The notes below the pieces were generated by a model. It saw only the letters and a list, made by a program, of their open reading frames with translations. It made no database searches and was not told the origin of the DNA. From contig JAJZQE010000014.1 in assembly GCA_021847685.1 (NCBI GenBank), positions 1 through 11,617 on the forward strand: a stretch of DNA of 11,617 nt. The letters are read 5' to 3'. The DNA is from a bacterium. GTDB lineage: Bacteria; Patescibacteriota; Saccharimonadia; Saccharimonadales; Saccharimonadaceae. Numbering within the stretch: the stretch's first letter is position 1; every line of letters starts with the position of its first letter. Both the position numbers and the translations under genes were made by a program. This document shows, in pieces, positions 4,686 to 10,011 of this stretch.

Positions 4686-5705
4686 TTACTGTAAAAAGTC
4701 TTGGGTAACACTCCACAAGTTTGGCAGGTCAATTTGTAATGTAGCATCATCGGCTTTCCAATTAACCTTATCTGCTACCGGCTTATCGAGTATTGTTTTA
4801 TATACCAGCTTGTCGGAGTTATTACCATACTGGTCAGTGCCGGCAAACCAAGCTGAAACTGAGGCCGTTCTAATATCTTGGCCTGTTTGCGTATAAATAG
4901 TCTTGTAAAGCTGTTCGGCCTTTTCGGTGTACAAGACTTTATCATCTTTATTACTGCTTGCTTCATCAGCGTTGTAATCTACGAATACACCGTAACCGCC
5001 GTTTACCTGTGGCTCAACATCAATACTACGGTAGTATTTTCCACCAACATCATTCGTACCACCTAAATCCTTGCTTACGGCTGCTTTGATGGCATCTTGG
5101 ACGTTTTGCTGGCTGGCTGCTTTCTGAGAAGCGGCATCGTTTGCAGCTTGTTGCTGGGACGCTTTATCTGAGGCTGCTTGGTCTGCTGCATCCTGAGCAG
5201 CTTCGGCTTTGGTCGTACGGTGAACTGTCAGCACCTCTCTGTCTTTACCACTACCGTTAATGGCGACAAGCGTAAAGTTATTATCACCCTCTTGCAAGCT
5301 GGTCTTGTACGAAAAATCATGGTGCGAATTAAGCGGTAGTTTTTTACCGTCAATCGTGAGTGTTACCGCTTTATGACTGTCTATAGTACCGGTAATCGTA
5401 TAGCTTGAGACATTATTATCAGTAGTAATCGAATCAGCCAGGGCATTATCAAAACTGATTGTTGGTGGCAGATTATAGTTGTTCCAAGCGGAGGCAATTA
5501 TTATAAGCACGACCGAGAAGGCAATGCTGGCTGCTACTTTGACTTTTCGTGGCAAAGCGGCATATTTCCATAGCAAAAACTGCGCTACCACAAGCACGGC
5601 TAGGCCCCACAGCTTGAGCCAATGGTACAAGATTGCGGCAACGATTAAGGCTGCTATAGCTGTAAGGATCCTATGTCTCTTGAACCAGTTGGCTTTGCTT
5701 TTCAT
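4686..5705 (-). CDS. Membrane-anchored protein with Ig-like domain, Ala/Gln-rich stalk and unknown C-terminal domain
   Basis: The first 75 residues hold two to three hydrophobic helices (about 12-30, 33-47 and 58-74) after a basic start, so the protein is anchored in the membrane. Residues about 82-165 look like a bacterial Ig-like beta sandwich (ITGTIDSHKAVTLTIDGKKL, then EGDNNFTLVAINGSG). Residues 166-205 are an Ala/Gln/Asp-rich, repeat-like stalk with strong coiled-coil character (AAQDAADQAASDKASQQQAA). The last 130 residues form a polar domain (GGKYYRSIDVEP, NGGYGVFVDYNA) that I cannot place. The likely topology puts the Ig-like domain, stalk and C-terminal domain outside the cell, suiting an adhesion or envelope role, but no substrate can be named. 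AGGA before the ATG and a CATAAT at 5724-5729 give a plausible start. It is transcribed divergently from the XRE regulator. Confidence 0.7.
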   Translation of the reverse strand: MKSKANWFKRHRILTAIAALIVAAILYHWLKLWGLAVLVVAQFLLWKYAALPRKVKVAASIAFSVVLIIIASAWNNYNLPPTISFDNALADSITTDNNVSSYTITGTIDSHKAVTLTIDGKKLPLNSHHDFSYKTSLQEGDNNFTLVAINGSGKDREVLTVHRTTKAEAAQDAADQAASDKASQQQAANDAASQKAASQQNVQDAIKAAVSKDLGGTNDVGGKYYRSIDVEPQVNGGYGVFVDYNADEASSNKDDKVLYTEKAEQLYKTIYTQTGQDIRTASVSAWFAGTDQYGNNSDKLVYKTILDKPVADKVNWKADDATLQIDLPNLWSVTQDFLQ

Positions 5706-5723
5706 TTTTTAATTCCTAATTAA

Positions 5724-5729
5724 ATTATG
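5724..5729 (-). promoter_or_regulatory. -10 box for the 339-aa membrane protein
   Basis: CATAAT on the minus strand, 18 nt before the ATG; TTATCT lies 17 bp further upstream as a weak -35 match. Confidence 0.3.
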
Positions 5730-5772
5730 TTTGAGTTAATTTTTGCAGATAAACAGATGAATGACAATAGTT

Positions 5773-5806
5773 TTGTCGACAGTAGCCGATAGACTGATAG
5801 TCGACA
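5773..5806 (+). promoter_or_regulatory. Promoter of the XRE regulator with two overlapping GTCGAC blocks (candidate autorepressor operator)
   Basis: TTGTCG (5773-5778) and GATAGT (5796-5801), 17 bp apart, each match 4 of 6 consensus bases. The palindrome GTCGAC occurs at 5775-5780 over the -35 box and at 5800-5805 over the -10 box, centres 25 bp apart. GATAG is also repeated at 5788-5792 and 5796-5800. Two palindromes covering both promoter boxes fit autorepression by the small XRE protein encoded 19 bp downstream. Confidence 0.4.
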
Positions 5807-5824
5807 TACAGCCATCGTATACGT

Positions 5825-6040
5825 ATGGCACGAACCAGCGTTCAACAGAAACTAGGCAAGAAAATACAGGGCTTGCGGAATGACAATAAGCTCACCCAAG
5901 AAAAACTCGGTGAGCTTACAGGCTTAGACCGTACGTACATTTCAGACATCGAACGTGGCGTTCGTAATCCCTCACTTAAAAGTCTCCATAAATTATCAAA
6001 GGCACTAGACGTGCCAATGTCGGAGCTGGTCAATTTCTAA
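5825..6040 (+). CDS. Small XRE-family transcriptional regulator (Cro/C1-type HTH)
   Basis: This 71-aa protein is a single HTH_3 domain with no effector part. LGKKIQGLRNDNKLTQ (10-25) is the classic first helix; TQEKLGELTGL (24-34) and RTYISDIERG (36-45) are the helix-turn-helix; VRNPSLKSLHKLSKALDVPM (46-65) closes the fold. The RTYISDIERG-x-RNPS wording is shared with restriction-modification controller (C) proteins and many stand-alone regulators. No restriction or methyltransferase gene is visible in the window, so a C-protein role is unlikely here. There is no Shine-Dalgarno sequence before the ATG. Its targets are probably its own promoter and possibly the divergent 339-aa gene, since two GTCGAC blocks lie in their shared 119-bp gap. 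Confidence 0.9.
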   Translation: MARTSVQQKLGKKIQGLRNDNKLTQEKLGELTGLDRTYISDIERGVRNPSLKSLHKLSKALDVPMSELVNF

Positions 6041-6102
6041 GGCTTACCTACCTGGTCTTTAAGTAAATCTGCTGCTTCAATTTATGGCTGAAACTGCCAC
6101 CA

Positions 6103-6111
6103 TGCTACAAT
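6103..6111 (+). promoter_or_regulatory. Extended -10 box 7 nt before the start codon of the secreted hydrolase-like gene
   Basis: TGC followed by TACAAT (6106-6111); the ATG starts 7 nt later. Initiation about 7 nt after a -10 box would put the first transcribed base at or beside the A of ATG, so the mRNA would be leaderless. Confidence 0.5.
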
Positions 6112-6118
6112 CAGGCTC

Positions 6119-6940
6119 ATGAGTAAACTTATAAATCTCAAAACCTCCCTCGCACTTTTAGGTTCAATAATCATGCTAGCTAGTCCTGCTACAGCACTAG
6201 CAGCTAAACCCTCGCATGGCGGAAGTGGTGGAAGCGGTGGCAGCACTGGCTCAACCAGCGTGGTAACTGGTAATGACGTGTCCTGGTCGCAGTGCAGCAA
6301 AGCACTACCAAAAGGTCAGTTGTTCGGTATCGTCGGCGTAAACGCTGGCCTGGCTAATACAACCAATCCTTGTTTTGCTACTGAGTTATCGTGGGCTAAC
6401 GCTTCAGTCGGTGGAACAGGTCAAAATAAAGCAGCCCTATATGTCAATACGGCTAATCCAGGCAATACCGTAGGCGATTGGCCGACAACAGGCACACTAA
6501 ACCAATACGGAGTTTGTTCCGGTGGCGATAATCAGGCTTGTGCCTATCAGTACGGTTGGAATACGGCGCAACTTGATGCTACGAATCGCATTGACACGAA
6601 CAACCCTGCCAATTTCAAATGGTGGCTCGACGTTGAAACTAACAATTCGTGGGAAGCGAACACAGCCAATAATGTTGCTGACCTTGAAGGCATGACTAAC
6701 TACTTCCAAAGTGTCGGTGCCAAAGTCGGCCTATACTCAACAGCAACTCAGTGGCAACAAATTGCTGGTAGTTCAGTTAGCTCTACGAGTAGTCTGAACG
6801 GCTTGGATAGCTGGCTGCCAGGGTCAAGTAATCTAAGTACTGCAAAGACCGCTTGCTCACAGCCAGGCTTAACTGGTGGTGAGACAACCGTCACCCAGTA
6901 CACCGCAAGACGGGTTGATTACGACTATTCGTGCGTATAA
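6119..6940 (+). CDS. Secreted glycoside-hydrolase-like protein (DUF1906 / GH25-like TIM-barrel family)
   Basis: Residues 1-29 are a signal peptide (hydrophobic core LALLGSIIMLA, cleavage near ALAA). A Gly/Ser linker follows (31-46). The domain starts with GNDVSWSQC (51-59), the beta-1 strand of glycoside-hydrolase-like barrels, and includes ALYVNTANPG (106-115), WWLDVETNNSW (168-178; D171 and E173 are candidate catalytic acids) and VGLYSTATQW (203-212). Six Cys (59, 85, 133, 141, 246, 272) outside the signal peptide suggest three disulfides in an exported protein. Proteins of this layout occur in Actinobacteria and Saccharibacteria; lysozyme-like cleavage of peptidoglycan is plausible but unproven. 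The gene stands alone on the plus strand with a probable leaderless promoter. For an epibiont it would be a candidate for host wall interaction. Confidence 0.8.
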   Translation: MSKLINLKTSLALLGSIIMLASPATALAAKPSHGGSGGSGGSTGSTSVVTGNDVSWSQCSKALPKGQLFGIVGVNAGLANTTNPCFATELSWANASVGGTGQNKAALYVNTANPGNTVGDWPTTGTLNQYGVCSGGDNQACAYQYGWNTAQLDATNRIDTNNPANFKWWLDVETNNSWEANTANNVADLEGMTNYFQSVGAKVGLYSTATQWQQIAGSSVSSTSSLNGLDSWLPGSSNLSTAKTACSQPGLTGGETTVTQYTARRVDYDYSCV

Positions 6941-7279
6941 GCCGGCGTTCTCCCTAAAAGCAGATAGAAAACCTAACTGATTCTTCGTTATCGGCTCTTA
7001 TCTTTGCCGTGCTTCGTTTTACCAGCACAAAGGTATAAATTATAAGGCTTGATGCTAAAATCGTTTAACAGCTTCGGAAGCAAGTTACTGTTAAGGCTCT
7101 GATCCAGCACGGTAGTTATTGTGCTAGATTTGCCGGAGGTGATACCTCGTTCACAACCCTTTGCTAAAGAGTCTTCAGAAGTCGGCTAAAGTGTTCTCTG
7201 TATCAATCTCTTAAAACACTTTAGGTAATACGCTCAACCGAGGCTTTGATAACGTTAAGGCTGACATAGCTCTATGCAG
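6941..7279. other. 339-bp non-coding, hairpin-rich gap between convergent genes; candidate structured RNA
   Basis: No gene of credible length is visible. Hairpins on the plus strand: 7009-7013/7024-7028, 7065-7071/7088-7094, 7106-7110/7121-7125, 7136-7140/7144-7148 (GAGGT-GAT-ACCTC) and a 10-bp stem 7186-7195/7215-7224 with a 19-nt loop. CCGTGCT (7007-7013) can pair with the local AGCAC at 7024-7028 or with AGCACGG at 7106-7112. An extended -10 box TGC-TAAAAT lies at 7053-7061. I looked for RNase P, SRP, tmRNA and tRNA signatures and found none. No typical terminator is seen for either neighbouring gene. Confidence 0.35.
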
Positions 7280-8032
7280 CTAAAGCGCCAACACCAGTAC
7301 CAACAAAAAGCCGGCAAAAAAGCCGACAGCTTCAATCGGTTCGTCGGGCGTGTCGTGGGCTTCCACGAGCAGTTCTTCAGTTACAAGATACAACAGTGCC
7401 GCAATACCAAATGCGAGGACGGCTTGGTGTAATGCTCCATGTAGTGTGGCAAAAATACTAGCGCCAACCAATGCAAATACCGCCAAAATAATGCCAGGGC
7501 TAATAGCCATGGTTAGCGTTCTGCCAATTGTTTGCCGTCGCTCCTTGCAAGAAGCCACGATGGACAAACTAATAAACAGGACTTCTACCGAAAGTGCTAG
7601 CGTCAACAAACGACCCTCGCTAACTCCTGTGGCGAAACCTATACCGACTAGTAAACCATCAACTGCCACGTCTATGCCAATGGCAGCCATCATAGTGGAT
7701 AACACGCTGCCACTTTCGCCATCAACATGTTGATGGTCTTCTGCTTCGTCCTTGTCGCCATGGTAATGCCCACCGAGCAAGACATTTACAAGTAGCAACA
7801 AGCCTACGCCAAACGCAAAACCAACTATTGTAGCCAACGGCTGTTTATCTTTTAACAAACCCGGCAATAACTCTACTGTGGCTGCCGCAAACACCAAACC
7901 GGCTGCAATATGCCGCACGAGGGATTTGGTCTGACTTGATGGTTGCTTGCGCAAAGCAATAAACGCCCCAATGACTGTTGCCATTAGTGGGAATATGATG
8001 TATTTTGATGTTTCTGTTAGGGCGCTGCTCAT
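7280..8032 (-). CDS. ZIP-family metal transporter with altered metal-site residues
   Basis: The 250-aa protein has about eight hydrophobic segments and a His-rich cytoplasmic loop (GGHYHGDKDEAEDHQHVDG, 87-105), the layout of the ZIP family, which moves divalent cations such as Zn across the inner membrane. The usual transmembrane-4 motif HNxPEG is here DVAVDG (D121-G126), and the helix-5 HE pair is VE (E150), so the canonical histidines are replaced by acidic or non-ligand residues; a change of metal or of coupling is possible. I chose the ATG at 8032, not the GTG at 8050, because the GTG lies inside the promoter: TATAAT (8042-8047) ends 9 nt before the ATG. It is the last gene of the metal cluster, 65 bp after the 43-aa gene, with its own promoter. 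Confidence 0.82.
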   Translation of the reverse strand: MSSALTETSKYIIFPLMATVIGAFIALRKQPSSQTKSLVRHIAAGLVFAAATVELLPGLLKDKQPLATIVGFAFGVGLLLLVNVLLGGHYHGDKDEAEDHQHVDGESGSVLSTMMAAIGIDVAVDGLLVGIGFATGVSEGRLLTLALSVEVLFISLSIVASCKERRQTIGRTLTMAISPGIILAVFALVGASIFATLHGALHQAVLAFGIAALLYLVTEELLVEAHDTPDEPIEAVGFFAGFLLVLVLAL

Positions 8033-8041
8033 AGTCCTAAA

Positions 8042-8047
8042 ATTATA
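8042..8047 (-). promoter_or_regulatory. -10 box 9 nt before the ZIP start codon
   Basis: Perfect TATAAT on the minus strand; predicted transcription start within about 3 nt of the ATG. Upstream are two small dyads, GTACAGTAC (8052-8060) and CCATG-CT-CATGG (8060-8071), possible operator sites for a metal-responsive regulator. Confidence 0.5.
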
Positions 8048-8097
8048 CACCGTACAGTACCATGCTCATGGGCAAATTATGTTCAGCTGGCTACAAT

Positions 8098-8229
8098 TCA
8101 CTCTCTTTTAGGTTTATGTTTGGTGTCGTTGTCGCTATCTTTGTGCTGCCCCCTCATCATGAAAAACATCATTGTTCCCATGGTAATAGGGCAAATTAAA
8201 ACAGCGATAAGCAGTATCACGTTATTCAT
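8098..8229 (-). CDS. 43-aa Met-rich single-pass membrane peptide
   Basis: The product starts MNNVILLIAVLICPITMG, continues with MMFFMMRGQHKD and ends in a charged His/Lys/Asp tail. One transmembrane helix spans about residues 4-26, and the Met-rich MGTMMFFMM stretch with a Cys at its centre could offer soft-metal ligands. Its ATG shares one base with the stop of the 210-aa gene (TAATG), and GGAGG lies 6 nt upstream inside that gene, so it is translationally coupled and probably real despite its size. Similar short membrane peptides occur in heavy-metal gene clusters, but I cannot name a family. It may be a small subunit or chaperone of the cluster's transporters; this is inferred from position. 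Confidence 0.72.
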   Translation of the reverse strand: MNNVILLIAVLICPITMGTMMFFMMRGQHKDSDNDTKHKPKRE

Positions 8230-8861
8230 TATTTACCTCCACAGCAATCTTCAAGGTTAGTAAGAGTAGCCACCTGTTGGGCTGTGTAGTTTTGCTGAGT
8301 AATCAGGTATTTAGCTAAGCCAGCGTGAGTGTACCACGCCCAGCACTGACAGCAGCACCAGCCTTTATCAGTCGTCATGGATTTGGCGTTATCGTAGACG
8401 CTTTGCTGTGCTGAAGTGAGCTGAATATTGTCGTAGTAGCCCAGCATTTGTTTAGCACTATATGCTGACACATCGTAAGGGTCTGGCGGGATTTGTGAGA
8501 TACTAGCGTATTTCTTTAAGGTTGTAACCTGACTAACATACCTATTCATGTCCATCGGGGAGCAGCATGAACCTTGCAACCTTGAACCGCTCGGCAAACT
8601 GTTAATATACCTTTCTATGGCTGCCTTATCGCCTATATCTCGGCAGACATCAGTATGGGCATTACTGAGCTTGGCAAATGTTAGTTTCATAGCTGGCGTA
8701 GACTGAACTTCCATATCAGCCATGCCCATATTTGCATGTGGCGTAGCTGACCCTCTAAATGAGTAGATAGCTAAAGCTGCCATGACAAGCACTACGACAG
8801 CAAAGCCCCCTACGACCTTCGGAGCAAGTATATTAAGCCTACCTACTTTAAACTGTTTCAT
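8229..8861 (-). CDS. Cys-rich exported protein, PCYCGC-like family
   Basis: The 210-aa protein has one N-terminal membrane anchor or signal helix (residues 16-35), then a short Met/His stretch (HANMGMADMEV, 42-52) of the kind that binds Cu(I), and a domain holding all nine Cys: C73, C99-C100, C169-C170-C171, C173 and C206-C207. GWCCCQCWAWYTHAGLAKYL (167-186) corresponds to the CYCGC-type signature, and a Cys pair closes the protein (DCCGGK). The family is known from Bacillus lipoproteins and environmental genomes without a firm function; the vicinal Cys pairs argue for metal or thiol chemistry outside the membrane. Its ATG follows the stop of the DUF3105 gene after 2 nt, and its own stop overlaps the next start. 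It lacks a lipobox Cys. Confidence 0.75.
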   Translation of the reverse strand: MKQFKVGRLNILAPKVVGGFAVVVLVMAALAIYSFRGSATPHANMGMADMEVQSTPAMKLTFAKLSNAHTDVCRDIGDKAAIERYINSLPSGSRLQGSCCSPMDMNRYVSQVTTLKKYASISQIPPDPYDVSAYSAKQMLGYYDNIQLTSAQQSVYDNAKSMTTDKGWCCCQCWAWYTHAGLAKYLITQQNYTAQQVATLTNLEDCCGGK

Positions 8862-8863
8862 GG

Positions 8864-9436
8864 CTACTGAGCCGCTTCATTTATGGGAGTGTTAGTAGGG
8901 CCGCCGGTTGGTTCGGGGCTGTGGCTGACATGCTCTAAGTAAAAGTCTTCAAGTTTTTGCTGGTTATAGCTGTCCATATTGTAAGTTACCGTCCATGCCG
9001 CAAGCTCAATCATGTGCTTATCTTCGGCACGGGGCATAACAATAGCCTTGCTAGGCGTAAAGTTTTTATCGCTGTAAGGCGGCACAAACAGGGCTTGCAG
9101 TTTCTTTAACTGGTCGGCTGGTAGCAGCTTAGGGTTATAGGTAACGACAATGCCACCATGCTCCTCGTTGTGCAGGTAAACTTCTGGGGCTAGCTCTTGC
9201 GTATATACGCCCCACTCTGTCGGAGCTGAAGCGTCATTGTAGTGCCAGCCTGAACTTGGTGGGTCAGAGTTATAGGCAGGGTGCTTTGCCCCCTCTTGTA
9301 TGTGTGTGCCACCCTGGTTAGGATGACTAACGCCTAGCTGCGGCACCTTAGGTGTCTTTTTACCACCGAAAATAGCGAAACTGACGAAGCCCGCTACAAC
9401 TAGCGCTATTAGTATCAAAAAACCTTTATTGGACAT
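8864..9436 (-). CDS. DUF3105 family membrane-anchored protein
   Basis: Residues 5-23 are a single N-terminal membrane helix. The domain then shows the DUF3105 signatures YNSDPPSSGWHY (55-66) and YLHNEEHGGIVVTYNP (87-102). Conserved-looking histidines H38, H45, H52, H65, H89 and H93 suggest metal binding on the outer face; the function of the family is not established. The C-terminus is Pro/Gly-rich. GGGAG (9446-9450) lies 9 nt before the ATG, but both it and the ATG are base-paired in a predicted stem (9434-9482), so translation probably depends on ribosomes finishing the upstream 117-aa gene 47 bp away. It sits between that gene and the PCYCGC-like gene in the metal cluster. Confidence 0.88.
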   Translation of the reverse strand: MSNKGFLILIALVVAGFVSFAIFGGKKTPKVPQLGVSHPNQGGTHIQEGAKHPAYNSDPPSSGWHYNDASAPTEWGVYTQELAPEVYLHNEEHGGIVVTYNPKLLPADQLKKLQALFVPPYSDKNFTPSKAIVMPRAEDKHMIELAAWTVTYNMDSYNQQKLEDFYLEHVSHSPEPTGGPTNTPINEAAQ

Positions 9437-9482
9437 ACTTTAATTCTCCCGAAATTAATTAGTGAATTGGGGTTAAAGTATG
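9434..9482 (-). promoter_or_regulatory. Hairpin masking the Shine-Dalgarno sequence and start codon of the DUF3105 gene
   Basis: On the minus strand CATACTTTAA (9482-9473) pairs perfectly with TTAAAGTATG (9443-9434), whose last three bases are the start codon. Going inward, CCC pairs with the GGG of the Shine-Dalgarno GGGAG, leaving a 4-nt bulge and a loop of about 19 nt. The 5' arm begins 2 nt after the stop codon of the upstream gene, so a ribosome reaching that stop would cover the arm and open the stem. Confidence 0.65.
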
Positions 9483-9483
9483 T

Positions 9484-9837
9484 TTAGAACCGGTAATTGA
9501 CGTGGAGCTTATATAGATCTGGCGGTCGCCAGCGCAGATATTTAATTAAGTATGCGGCGGCTACGGTTATGATTGTTGTCCAGCCAACCCCCATAAAGGC
9601 TAGGTAGTACGGTTCAGCTGGTTGCGGTTCAGTGTCTTTGTCTTCAACATCAACTCTTTGGCCAGGCGCAGCCACGGTAGACTGGGACGAGCAAGAAGAC
9701 TGACACTGACTTTGGGGCATTTGCTTGCCCATGCCGGGCATAGGGGAAGCAGCAAATGCTGCATGACCTATGCCCCCACCGAGGAGCAAGGTGACTAAAG
9801 ACGCAACGCCAGCTAATAAGTGCAAAGTCCTCTTCAT
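9484..9837 (-). CDS. 117-aa exported Cys/Met protein with C-terminal membrane anchor
   Basis: Residues 1-30 form a signal peptide (LLAGVASLVTLLLGGGIG, then AAFAA). The short mature part has a Met/Pro/Gly stretch (SPMPGMGKQMP, 31-41), a C-x3-C pair (C45, C49), a charged Asp/Glu/Pro region, and a transmembrane helix at about 78-100 with a basic tail (KYLRWRPPDLYK) left inside. That gives a small outward-facing Cys/Met loop held at both ends, suited to catching a soft metal. I recognise no named family. I chose the ATG at 9837 over the TTG at 9846 because the TTG overlaps a TATAAT (9846-9851). The gene begins 9 nt after the 54-aa gene ends, and its stop touches the hairpin that controls the DUF3105 gene. 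Confidence 0.72.
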   Translation of the reverse strand: MKRTLHLLAGVASLVTLLLGGGIGHAAFAASPMPGMGKQMPQSQCQSSCSSQSTVAAPGQRVDVEDKDTEPQPAEPYYLAFMGVGWTTIITVAAAYLIKYLRWRPPDLYKLHVNYRF

Positions 9838-9845
9838 CGCTATCA

Positions 9846-9851
9846 ATTATA
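9846..9851 (-). promoter_or_regulatory. Internal -10 box before the 117-aa gene
   Basis: Perfect TATAAT on the minus strand, overlapping the stop codon of the 54-aa gene and ending 8 nt before the ATG. No -35 box is evident, so this may be chance, but its distance matches the other near-leaderless starts in this window. Confidence 0.35.
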
Positions 9852-10011
9852 CCTGATGTGGCTTTTGCTTGTTCTCGACTGAATACCGGGTAATATCTAA
9901 GCTGCAAGCATTATGCTCTTTGCAAAATGCTTCACACTGTTTAGCTATGGCTTTATCTTCATAGTGCAGCCCACATTCGGGGCATTGGTGTGGTTTTTTG
10001 TTAGTGTCCAT
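9847..10011 (-). CDS. 54-aa zinc-ribbon-like Cys/His peptide next to the permease
   Basis: The peptide begins MDTNKKPHQCPECGLHYEDK and continues with KQCEAFCKEHNAC. The ligand set is C10-x2-C13, then C26-x3-C30-x5-C36, with H8, H16 and H33 nearby, which would bind at least one metal ion. It has no signal peptide or membrane helix, so it acts in the cytoplasm. I have a recollection of similar peptides beside DUF318-type permeases in Candidate Phyla Radiation genomes, without an assigned name. Its ATG lies inside the last codons of the permease gene (11-nt overlap, CATGGACAC), so it is made by coupled translation, consistent with handing metal to the permease or sensing it. The ORF is well supported by the overlap and the Cys pattern. 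Confidence 0.75.
   Translation of the reverse strand: MDTNKKPHQCPECGLHYEDKAIAKQCEAFCKEHNACSLDITRYSVENKQKPHQV

Noticed and set aside
5825..6040. Restriction-modification controller protein
   Set aside because: The HTH wording fits, but no methyltransferase or restriction endonuclease gene is present in the window.
6941..7279. RNase P RNA, SRP RNA or tmRNA in the hairpin-rich gap
   Set aside because: I looked for the conserved core sequences of each and found none, despite the CGGAAG motif that faintly recalls the SRP loop.
7350..7733. 127-aa plus-strand open frame opposite the ZIP gene
   Set aside because: Antisense to a multi-helix transporter; Ser/Thr/Pro-rich with no start signal.
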